Source of the DNA: Gigantopelta aegis
Lineage: Eukaryota > Mollusca > Gastropoda > Neomphalida > Peltospiridae
NCBI RefSeq assembly: GCF_016097555.1
Contig: NC_054699.1
Location: forward strand, 4,211,358 to 4,275,357
DNA length: 64,000 bases
Direction of reading: 5' to 3'
Position numbers and translations under genes: made by a program. The notes beneath the pieces are model-generated. The model did no database searches. It was not told where the DNA came from and worked only from the letters and a program-made list of their open reading frames with translations. Positions 44,032-56,284 of the stretch are shown here, in pieces (the first letter of the stretch is position 1; each line of letters opens with the position of its first letter).

Positions 44032-47000
44032 CAGACTTTACGACCAACGTTTGTTAGAATAACTACGGTACCGACTTATAGTAGTTGGGTATTATGTCCC
44101 GGAAAGACGCACTGCTGCTATGCCTGGGTCGATGGTTATACACTACTACTATTTCAAACTTTACGACCAACGTTTGTTAGAATAACTACGGTACCTTCTT
44201 GACTACTTTGTAGTAGTTGGGTATTATGTCCCAGACAGACGCGCTGCTGCTATGCCTGGGTCGAGGGTTATACACTACTACTATTTCAGACTTTACGACC
44301 AACGTTTGTTAGAATAACTACGGTACCTTCCTGACTACTTGTAGTAGTTGGGTATTATGTCCCGGACAGACGCGCTGCTGCTATGCCTGGGTCGAGGGTT
44401 ATACACTACTACTATTTCAGACTTTACGACCAACGTTTGTTAGAATAACTACGGTACCTTCCTGACTACTTGTAGTAGTTGGGTATTATGTCCCGGACAG
44501 ACGCGCTGCTGCTATGCCTGGGTCGAGGGTTATACACTACTACTATTTCAGACTTTACGACCAACGTTTGTTAGAATAACTACGGTACCTTCCTGACTAC
44601 TTGTAGTAGTTGGGTATTATGTCCCGGACAGACGCGCTGCTGCTATGCCTGGGTCGAGGGTTATACACTACTACTATTTCAGACTTTACGACCAACGTTT
44701 GTTAGAATAACTACGGTACCTTCCTGACTACTTGTAGTAGTTGGGTATTATGTCCCGGACAGACGCGCTGCTGCTATGCCTGGGTCGAGGGTTATACACT
44801 ACTACTATTTCAGACTTTACGACCAACGTTTGTTAGAATAACTACGGTACCTTCCTGACTACTTGTAGTAGTTGGGTATTATGTCCCGGACAGACGCGCT
44901 GCTGCTATGCCTGGGTCGAGGGTTATACACTACTACTATTTCAGACTTTACGACCAACGTTTGTTAGAATAACTACGGTACCTTCCTGACTACTTGTAGT
45001 AGTTGGGTATTATGTCCCGGACAGACGCGCTGCTGCTATGCCTGGGTCGAGGGTTATACACTACTACTATTTCAGACTTTACGACCAACGTTTGTTAGAA
45101 TAACTACGGTACCTTCCTGACTACTTGTAGTAGTTGGGTATTATGTCCCAGACAGACGCGCTGCTGCTATGCCTGGGTCGAGGGTTATACACTACTACTA
45201 TTTCAGACTTTACGACCAACGTTTGTTAGAATAACTACGGTACCTTCCTGACTACTTGTAGTAGTTGGGTATTATGTCCCAGACAGACGCGCTGCTGCTA
45301 TGCCTGGGTCGAGGGTTATACACTACTACTATTTCAGACTTTACGACCAACGTTTGTTAGAATAACTACGGTACCTTCCTGACTACTTGTAGTAGTTGGG
45401 TATTATGTCCCAGACAGACGCGCTGCTGCTATGCCTGGGTCGAGGGTTATACACTACTACTATTTCAGACTTTACGACCAACGTTTGTTAGAATAACTAC
45501 GGTACCTTCCTGACTACTTGTAGTAGTTGGGTATTATGTCCCGGACAGACGCGCTGCTGCTATTCCTGGGTCGAGGGTTATACACTACTACTATTTCAGA
45601 CTTTACGACCAACGTTTGTTAGAATAACTACGGTACCTTCCTGACTACTTGTAGTAGTTGGGTATTATGTCCCGGACAGACGCGCTGCTGCTATGCCTGG
45701 GTCGAGGGTTATACACTACTACTATTTCAGACTTTACGACCAACGTTTGTTAGAATAACTACGGTACCTTCCTGACTACTTGTAGTAGTTGGGTATTATG
45801 TCCCGGACAGACGCGCTGCTGCTATGCCTGGGTCGAGGGTTATACACTACTACTATTTCAGACTTTACGACCAACGTTTGTTAGAATAACTACGGTACCT
45901 TCCTGACTACTTGTAGTAGTTGGGTATTATGTCCCGGACAGACGCGCTGCTGCTATGCCTGGGTCGAGGGTTATACACTACTACTATTTCAGACTTTACG
46001 ACCAACGTTTGTTAGAATAACTACGGTACCTTCCTGACTACTTGTAGTAGTTGGGTATTATGTCCCGGACAGACGCGCTGCTGCTATGCCTGGGTCGAGG
46101 GTTATACACTACTACTATTTCAGACTTTACGACCAACGTTTGTTAGAATAACTACGGTACCTTCCTGACTACTTGTAGTAGTTGGGTATTATGTCCCGGA
46201 CAGACGCGCTGCTGCTATGCCTGGGTCGAGGGTTATACACTACTACTATTTCAGACTTTACGACCAACGTTTGTTAGAATAACTACGGTACCTTCCTGAC
46301 TACTTGTAGTAGTTGGGTATTATGTCCCGGACAGACGCGCTGCTGCTATGCCTGGGTCGAGGGTTATACACTACTACTATTTCAGACTTTACGACCAACG
46401 TTTGTTAGAATAACTACGGTACCTTCCTGACTACTTGTAGTAGTTGGGTATTATGTCCCGGACAGACGCGCTGCTGCTATGCCTGGGTCGAGGGTTATAC
46501 ACTACTACTATTTCAGACTTTACGACCAACGTTTGTTAGAATAACTACGGTACCTTCCTGACTACTTGTAGTAGTTGGGTATTATGTCCCGGACAGACGC
46601 GCTGCTGCTATGCCTGGGTCGAGGGTTATACACTACTACTATTTCAGACTTTACGACCAACGTTTGTTAGAATAACTACGGTACCTTCCTGACTACTTGT
46701 AGTAGTTGGGTATTATGTCCCGGACAGACGCGCTGCTGCTATGCCTGGGTCGAGGGTTATACACTACTACTATTTCAGACTTTACGACCAACGTTTGTTA
46801 GAATAACTACGGTACCTTCCTGACTACTTGTAGTAGTTGGGTATTATGTCCCGGACAGACGCGCTGCTGCTATGCCTGGGTCGAGGGTTATACACTACTA
46901 CTATTTCAGACTTTACGACCAACGTTTGTTAGAATAACTACGGTACCTTCCTGACTACTTGTAGTAGTTGGGTATTATGTCCCGGACAGACGCGCTGCTG

Positions 47001-49879
47001 CTATGCCTGGGTCGAGGGTTATACACTACTACTATTTCAGACTTTACGACCAACGTTTGTTAGAATAACTACGGTACCTTCCTGACTACTTGTAGTAGTT
47101 GGGTATTATGTCCCGGACAGACGCGCTGCTGCTATGCCTGGGTCGAGGGTTATACACTACTACTATTTCAGACTTTACGACCAACGTTTGTTAGAATAAC
47201 TACGGTACCTTCCTGACTACTTGTAGTAGTTGGGTATTATGTCCCGGACAGACGCGCTGCTGCTATGCCTGGGTCGAGGGTTATACACTACTACTATTTC
47301 AGACTTTACGACCAACGTTTGTTAGAATAACTACGGTACCTTCCTGACTACTTGTAGTAGTTGGGTATTATGTCCCGGACAGACGCGCTGCTGCTATGCC
47401 TGGGTCGAGGGTTATACACTACTACTATTTCAGACTTTACGACCAACGTTTGTTAGAATAACTACGGTACCTTCCTGACTACTTGTAGTAGTTGGGTATT
47501 ATGTCCCGGACAGACGCGCTGCTGCTATGCCTGGGTCGAGGGTTATACACTACTACTATTTCAGACTTTACGACCAACGTTTGTTAGAATAACTACGGTA
47601 CCTTCCTGNNNNNNNNNNNNNNNNNNNNNNNNNNNNNNNNNNNNNNNNNNNNNNNNNNNNNNNNNNNNNNNNNNNNNNNNNNNNNNNNNNNNNNNNNNNN
47701 NNNNNNNNNNNNNNNNNNNNNNNNNNNNNNNNNNNNNNNNNNNNNNNNNNNNNNNNNNNNNNNNNNNNNNNNNNNNNNNNNNNNNNNNNNNNNNNNNNNN
47801 NNNNNNNNACGGTACCTTCCTGACTACTTGTAGTAGTTGGGTATTATGTCCCGGACAGACGCGCTGCTGCTATGCCTGGGTCGAGGGTTATACACTACTA
47901 CTATTTCAGACTTTACGACCAACGTTTGTTAGAATAACTACGGTACCTTCCTGACTACTTGTAGTAGTTGGGTATTATGTCCCGGACAGACGCGCTGCTG
48001 CTATTCCTGGGTCGAGGGTTATACACTACTACTATTTCAGACTTTACGACCAACGTTTATTAGAATAACTACGGTACCTTCCTGACTACTTGTAGTAGTT
48101 GGGTATTATGTCCCGGACAGACGCGCTGCTGCTATTCCTGGGTCGAGGGTTATACACTACTACTATTTCAGACTTTACGACCAACGTTTGTTAGAATAAC
48201 TACGGTACCTTCCTGACTACTTGTAGTAGTTGGGTATTATGTCCCGGACAGACGCGCTGCTGCTATGCCTGGGTCGAGGGTTATACACTACTACTATTTC
48301 AGACTTTACGACCAACGTTTGTTAGAATAACTACGGTACCTTCCTGACTACTTGTAGTAGTTGGGTATTATGTCCCGGACAGACGCGCTGCTGCTATGCC
48401 TGGGTCGAGGGTTATACACTACTACTATTTCAGACTTTACGACCAACGTTTGTTAGAATAACTACGGTACCTTCCTGACTACTTGTAGTAGTTGGGTATT
48501 ATGTCCCGGACAGACGCGCTGCTGCTATGCCTGGGTCGAGGGTTATACACTACTACTATTTCAGACTTTACGACCAACGTTTGTTAGAATAACTACGGTA
48601 CCTTCTTGACTACTTTGTAGTAGTTGGGTATTATGTCCCGGACAGACGCGATGCTGCTATGCCTGGGTCGAGGGTTATACACTACTACTATTTCAGACTT
48701 TACGACCAACGTTTATTAGAATAACTACGGTACCTTCCTGACTACTTGTAGTAGTTGGGTATTATGTCCCGGACAGACGCGCTGCTGCTATTCCTGGGTC
48801 GAGGGTTATACACTACTACTATTTCAGACTTTACGACCAACGTTTGTTAGAATAACTACGGTACCTTCCTGACTACTTGTAGTAGTTGGGTATTATGTCC
48901 CGGACAGACGCGCTGCTGCTATGCCTGGGTCGAGGGTTATACACTACTACTATTTCAGACTTTACGACCAACGTTTGTTAGAATAACTACGGTACCTTCC
49001 TGACTACTTGTAGTAGTTGGGTATTATGTCCCGGACAGACGCGCTGCTGCTATGCCTGGGTCGAGGGTTATACACTACTACTATTTCAGACTTTACGACC
49101 AACGTTTGTTAGAATAACTACGGTACCTTCCTGACTACTTGTAGTAGTTGGGTATTATGTCCCGGACAGACGCGCTGCTGCTATGCCTGGGTCGAGGGTT
49201 ATACACTACTACTATTTCAGACTTTACGACCAACGTTTGTTAGAATAACTACGGTACCTTCCTGACTACTTGTAGTAGTTGGGTATTATGTCCCGGACAG
49301 ACGCGCTGCTGCTATGCCTGGGTCGAGGGTTATACACTACTACTATTTCAGACTTTACGACCAACGTTTGTTAGAATAACTACGGTACCTTCCTGACTAC
49401 TTGTAGTAGTTGGGTATTATGTCCCGGACAGACGCGCTGCTGCTATGCCTGGGTCGAGGGCTATACACTACTACTATTTCAGACTTTACGACCAACGTTT
49501 GTTAGAATAACTACGGTACCTTCCTGACTACTTGTAGTAGTTGGGTATTATGTCCCGGACAGACGCGCTGCTGCTATGCCTGGGTCGAGGGCTATACACT
49601 ACTACTATTTCAGACTTTACGACCAACGTTTGTTAGAATAACTACGGTACCTTCCTGACTACTTGTAGTAGTTGGGTATTATGTCCCGGACAGACGCGCT
49701 GCTGCTATGCCTGGGTCGAGGGTTATACACTACTACTATTTCAGACTTTACGACCAACGTTTGTTAGAATAACTACGGTACCTTCCTGACTACTTGTAGT
49801 AGTTGGGTATTATGTCCCGGACAGACGCGCTGCTGCTATGCCTGGGTCGAGGGCTATACACTACTACTATTTCAGACTT
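44032..49879. repeat. Satellite array, 131-bp unit, about 45 copies as assembled
   Basis: The unit begins CAGACTTTACGACCAACGTT and passes through GGTACCTTCCTGACTACTTG, TGTCCCGGACAGACGCGCTG and ACACTACTACTATTT. Interior copies are nearly identical. The first two copies and one near 48600 are more diverged (a 123-bp copy and two 132-bp copies with CTACTTTGTAGTAG). Recurrent variants are GGACAGA/AGACAGA, CTATGCC/CTATTCC and GGGTTATA/GGGCTATA, clustered in neighbouring copies as expected from unequal exchange. It lies between two candidate tail exons of the receptor, and its last copy overlaps the short tail exon. Confidence 0.97.
47609..47808. other. Assembly gap of 200 N
   Basis: Exactly 200 N within the satellite; the round number suggests a gap of unknown size, so the true copy number is not known. 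Confidence 0.98.
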
Positions 49880-52249
49880 GGTCTCCGTCGGCTTCTTTCT
49901 CTTCCTTCGTAGATGCCTGAATATAATATTAATGTTAAAACACTGAACCTAATTTCAGAAATACATTTGGCATTTTGTTTTCTTTTTCTTTCTTTTTTTG
50001 TTTAAAAAAAATAAAAAAAATAATATCCCATTTCGTCATGTAACGACTTGTAATGCTGCGGCCACTCCACCTCTAAAAATATTAACATTCGTCAATACAG
50101 CCCCCTCCCCCACCCCTGCCCCCGATTCCCCTGTCATAATGACACAATTGGGCCATTATTATTAAATTCTCTGGTTGTATCTCTGTTTTTGTCTGGTAAT
50201 AAATACTAGATAGAAAATCATTTCTTAAAGAACAAAACGGATAAAACTGGCTGCATTTTACTATATAATTGAAAATGAGACAATTGTCCCTCCGTCCACC
50301 ATAATGTAATTGTTTAAAAAATACATTTCACATAAAAGTGTTAGCGAATCTTACAAAAGCCAGGGCCGTACCTAGCAGTGGTGACAGGGTGGCAGTTGTT
50401 ATCTGTGTCATTCGAATTTCTAATTCCACTTTCATGTAACATTCAAAAACACAAAATGTCAATTGTCAGGTTCGAACATACTGGACCAGTTCACGGCCGT
50501 TACCGCTTGGGGGACATCCACTATTTTAGCTCAGTGTCGCCCCCCACCACCTCTCATATTTTCAACTGCTACTCTTGGCTTTTTTGTTGGCCAACTATCG
50601 CCCTGCAAAGTCAGTTCTATATCAGGTTCAGCAGATCTATGTATGGTGTTTCATTCAACCAATCAAAACAGCGCTGGCAGTTGCCATTAGTGAATTCGGA
50701 ATGGATGTTAACGTCACTTTAGTATACAGTAGCGCGCTGGCTGACATGAGATCTTCTATCAGGACGTTAAGACCGAGTTGCGGTAAGATTTTATTACAAT
50801 CAGATTGGTAATGTGGATACAATGGATTTTAGGTCACAGTACACGTATTATACACAATATAACCTAGTGTTGGGTATCGATTGAAATTCCATGATCGATC
50901 ATCGGTTATTATCGGTTGGCACCAACCGATCAACTATCGATTACACAATCGGTTAAAATTATATGAATATAAGAAGGATTTGAATATATACCTATTGCCG
51001 TGTTCATCGGGATCTGGACCCTAAAATACATTTGACCTTTAATAACTATTTAATATTTTTCTTATTTATGTAAACATGAAAATAAACACTAACCCCAACA
51101 TATTGAAATCAATGATAGCATCTAAAATGGGGGTACAATTACAGTTAATATTTTCCCACACAATCGGACATGTGTTTCTATAATCGATCATCAAATCGGT
51201 AGAGCCAGACCGATCAATTTTCGATTATAATCGGTCGCTGGAACATCACTAGTATAACCAGTTTTCCTACTTACAAAATTAAGGAAAAAAAGAGAGAAAA
51301 GAATGGCAGACCAACTTAGAAGAACACTTAAATTAGCCCATACTTACCATATACATAAGCCAGCGGTGATTGGAATAACGGATGCTAACAGTACACCAAA
51401 CGAAATGGCAACAATTTCTCCTGAATATAAAAGTTACAAATAAGATTAGAGCCAGTCAACAAATAATCACAAACTTTGGATAAGAATGACAGGATCATAA
51501 CAAGCCGGAGGAGGGGGTGAAGGAGAAACCCCTTAACTGCCCCCTGCCCATTTAGTTTATTTAAACTGTCCTTTTTGTTCAGATCTAGGAGAAGACCTTA
51601 TGTTACTGTGCAATGATTTATTGTAGAGTGGTCTGGACCTATGTGTGTCAGTGTGTGCGTGGGCGGGGGGTCGAATATGTATTTGACGGACCATTTTGTC
51701 TTAATTTTCTCGAACAACCCTCCCTCCCCAGAACACATGCCAAAGGCCCTGTCGAAGAACGGTCTAGACCTGGGGGGGGGGGGGGGGGGTGAATATGAAC
51801 CTAGCAGACCATTTTGTAATCATTGTTTTGAACACACACACCCCTCGGAGCACTTGCCCCTAACCCCGTTATTTTTGCTTAGAGACGGCCCTAAGTGTTG
51901 TCGTTTTTTATTATGGTATTATTTTTTAAATTAAAATTCCAAATAATAAAATTTACAGTTAAAGTCTAAGTAGTTTGCTATAACCTTTAGTACATAATGT
52001 GATCCGACAACAAAGTTGCAAACTAAAATAATTTTGAAATAAAAAAACAAATTCGTAGAGTCAGAAATACGTAATCATATTGTTTAATCAATAGCTATTG
52101 AGAACTTATTTGCTTAATGGCAACAAGTAAAGTTTAACAGGTTATGAAACGTCCCATCTACCAATAAGTTTTCTTAGACATACACGCGTCATACTGACCT
52201 ATAGATAATCTTTTGAAGCCTGAATTAGTAGGATACATTTCGGGATGAT
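49790..52249 (-). CDS. Linker, transmembrane and short tail exons of the receptor
   Basis: Exon 52199-52249 encodes a 17-residue juxtamembrane linker (HPEMYPTNSGFKRLSI). Exon 51348-51420 encodes the helix ending GLCIW and has acceptor TATATTCAG and donor ATG|GTAAGT. Exon 49790-49916 follows acceptor TTATATTCAG and encodes HLRRKRKKPTETK, then SEIVVVYSPRPRHSSSASVR and DIIPNYYK before a TAG. All but the first 37 nt of this exon lie within the last 131-bp satellite copy. Whether the stop is used or a donor within the satellite (AA|GTAGTC, phase 2) joins it to the exon at 42262-42934 cannot be decided from sequence. Confidence 0.7.
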
Positions 52250-53796
52250 CTGCAAACAAGAAGAAATATATTTGTATTGGCAGTAGTATATGTATCCTCT
52301 AATATATATACTCAGGCGCGGATTCAGGCGGGGGCCCAAGGGGCCCGCCCCTCATTTTTGGTCAAACAATATATATCACAGAATACAAAAAAAATGCAAA
52401 GTTAACCCGTCCACCTGTCAAGGACCTTTAAATTCTATTTTCAAAAACTACAACGGGTTTTGGGCCCCCTCTATTAAAAAATCCTGGATCCGCGCCTGAT
52501 ATTAAACAAGAGAAAGAAACATATTTTAATATACATGTATTATATATTTTTTTCACGATATAATTAATTCCGTAAAGGAATTGTCAAAATTAGCATAACA
52601 TGTTCACAGGACATTGACAATTTTAATAGACACAACAAATCATGAATAACAAAGTGAATAATTTTATATAAATTAAAGCAATCTTAAATCACTGTTTGCG
52701 TTTCTTGTGTTACTCAGTGTAGGTTAAGGACTACAGCGTGCACGGTATCGGCTACTCACATTCCGTGCAGTGGTATCCAGTGTAGCCCACCTGGCACCCC
52801 CTCACACACCGACCCGTGTCCGGACTGCAGGGCATGTAGGCGCAGTGTCCGCAACTCACGGAGCACTCGTCTCCATAGAAACCCAACTCACAAACTGTAA
52901 ACAAACAATTAAAGGTACACGTTGGCACTTTGCCATAATGATGAAAATGTATATATATAGAAGAGTTTGGTTTTGTGTAACGACACCGCTAAAGCACATT
53001 GATTGAATTGTTTATCGGCTATTTGATGTCAGATATTTAGTAATTTTGACACTACATATGCCCCATTATTAGCAAGGGATCTTTTATACGCACTTTCCTA
53101 AAGACAGAACTGCACGTACTACGGCCTATGATATACCAGTCGTGGAAAACCGTTAATATTTTAAACTGCTGTGCGACTCTGGTTCTAATCTACTTCAGTA
53201 ACACACCTTGGTTGCATATTAGAGAACACTATATTATAGGTAAAAAACAAACAGTCCCCAAAGCACACCCAAAATAATCACTGGCACACACATGATTTTA
53301 TATTAGGGTGACACGCACATTGAGGGGTGGAGATGGCAATCACAGTATCTATGGGACCACATGAAAATATAAAAAGTAGTGAAGAAAGTTTGCTTGGGGA
53401 AAGGGTATGGTTCCAACACACCACTCCCCTCAGTTAAGCCAGTGCAGTCACTCAAACTCCTCTAACAAATACAAACAACATGAAAAGCAGAAGAAAATGT
53501 GTTAACTGATCCAGTGTATTAAATAATTATAAATGCATTATTTACCTACCCGTTAAACAACGCTTTCCTCTCCATCCGGGAAGACACCCGAACGGACAGT
53601 CGCCTGTCCTTCCGTCGCAACGCGCGCTGTCTTTACAATGGCCGCACATCCGGTCACAGGACTCGCCAAAGTAGCCATCAATACATTCTGTAATTAACAG
53701 TAAATCAAACACAATTTTACCGACGAAAAATATGCTTACTTTTTAAAATCGATATTATGTATATGTGCGCATGGAAGCTACTTCATATGGAAGGGA

Positions 53797-53839
<43 letters not shown>

Positions 53840-54721
53840 TTGTTTGTGTGTGTGTGTATGTGTATGTGCGTGTGATTGTGTATGTGATTATGTGTGTATG
53901 TATGATTGTGTGTGTGTTTGTATGTGTGATTGTGTGTATGCAGGCGTATGGTGTTTGTGTGTGATTGTGTGTGTGTATGTGTGTGTGCACTGCACGTGTG
54001 ATTGTGTGTGTGATTGTGTGTGTATGCGCACATGTGTGTGTTTGTGTTTGTGTGTGCGTGTGCGTGTGTATGGCTACTTAAAGGGGCATTCCTGAGTTTG
54101 CTGCAATGTTTTAGATGTTATGGACTAACAGAGAGTTTTTAACGATTGTAATTACATAACAACTATATTTTTCTGCATAAAATATTAGTGGCTGTATATT
54201 AAACGTGTTTCTAATCGTTCTAATATTTGTACTAGGTTTAATTTTATTTTATTTCCTAAAAAAAAAATATTTCATACGTACGAAATTATTTGAAGACAAT
54301 ATCCAGTTTGGGCTTCTTACAAATATTAAGACGACCAGAAACACATTGAATATACAAACACTGATATTCTAAGCAAAAAATATATTTAATATGTAAGTTT
54401 AATCGTAGAAATATTTTATAAGTCGGAAACATCTTACAATGCGGCAAACTCGAGAATGTCCCTTTAATGTTTGCCCCAATCATTTTAATGAAAGATGTTT
54501 CCCTATGAAGTTTTTCCTGATTTTCATTATTCCTCAAATATCTATATTTTACGACACTACAGGATGGGAGTCGGGTGGGTACATTAGTCTCCACTAGCCT
54601 TCCTAACACATACACAATTGGCACGTATAACAAATATATGATGGGAGGGATCACCAACACACCAACACATTTATGTTTCTGGCCTCAAAGTATAAGTGTG
54701 TGTGCGTGCGTGCGTGCGTAC

Positions 54722-54771
<50 letters not shown>

Positions 54772-56235
54772 TGGGGGCACAGACCCCCTGTCCCTAACGT
54801 CCTACGACCACGTTTATTATTATGCCTTTGTTTCTATAATTGTTTGGTCATTTATTCCACTGTTTGAATTTTTGTAACACTGATAGAATAGATCCACCAA
54901 GTACAGCCCAAATGGTGCAAGGTGTATATATGTATATATACACTGGCTGCTAGTCTTTGAATTTATCAAAGAAGGCTATCCAGACAGCGATATTTACCAA
55001 CACAACAGGACTCCAAATATACAAAATAAAGTATGACCAACTATAGCCTGAAAGAAGAAGAAGATGAAGAAGAAGAAGGGATCGTCCGATCTTGTTTTAT
55101 ATCAATACCATGGTCAGCCATTGAAAGAAGAAGAAGAAGAAGAAGAAGATGAAGAAGGGATCGTCCGATCTTGTTTTATATCAATACCATGGTCAGCCAT
55201 TGGAAAACCAACTGAAACAATTGTATAGTCAGGCAAATAAACAAGGATCATAATTCCCTTTACATCGGTGGTGAAATTACGTAGAAGGTCAACCTTCACC
55301 TTCATCTTTATGTTGGTGGGGTTTTTTTTTTTTTTTGTTTTTGTTTACAAATAGTTTGATTCTATTAAATAGCAGTTAGTGTAACTGTATTTGGTGTATG
55401 AAATAAGGGTTTATTGAAGAGATACATGTGAATATGCCTCACCAATGTTAAGATAAACATTATGTTCAACTATGTTTGTAGTGACGTATGTTTTTACATA
55501 AACACCTACATTTTTCTATTTGGTTTGGTCAAAAGAAGGCACGCTAATTGAAGTCTACATAATTAAAACAACGTCGTACCTCGACAAAATGGTTCTTTTC
55601 TTCTCGCCAGACATCCTCCAGGGCAAGTCCCGTTGTATCTGAAGCAGACGGCGCCTCCAACACAATAACCACAGTGCTGAGTACAGCCAGATCCGAACAG
55701 GCCATCACTGCAGGCTACAATGTATGTATAAATGTATCTATATCTACATATGTTTGTATGTATATAATGATAATGACAAAATGTAGTAACAAAATAAGTT
55801 TAATCGTTAAATGTTTGGGTTTTTTTTAACTGAAAACATCTTACAATGGCTACAGAGTTAGGATAACACTATACGATTGCATTCATCACATTACAGCATC
55901 ATTTATTTTTGGCCAAATGAATAATAAAATTTCCTTTTCTTCTGCATTTATACTGGTCACAAATATGTATTTCCTAGAGGTTTTGTGTTTAGTATACTTT
56001 TTAAGTATTAACGTCAAACCTGTTTGACAGTCTCTTCCAGAGTAGCCGTCCTTACATCCACTAGAGCAGTGACCATCTGCCTTGTCACACACTTCCTGTG
56101 TATCCCTACACTCACACTTCTTACTACAGTCAGGTCCAAAGTGGAAGTCATTACACTCTGAAATCAATAGTTTAGCCTTTGTTGTTAAATTGCAGACATA
56201 GTAATAGTAGTAATAGTAATAGTAGTAGTAGTAGT

Positions 56236-56284
<49 letters not shown>

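Noticed and set aside
44032-49879. CRISPR-like regular array
   Set aside because: Whole 131-bp units repeat head to tail with no distinct spacers, in a eukaryotic sequence; it is satellite DNA.
50378-50811. Frames of 75-114 codons on the plus strand
   Set aside because: No known motif and no splice support; they lie in a receptor intron on the opposite strand.
53755-54095. Cys/Val and His/Thr frames
   Set aside because: (GT)n simple repeat in a receptor intron.
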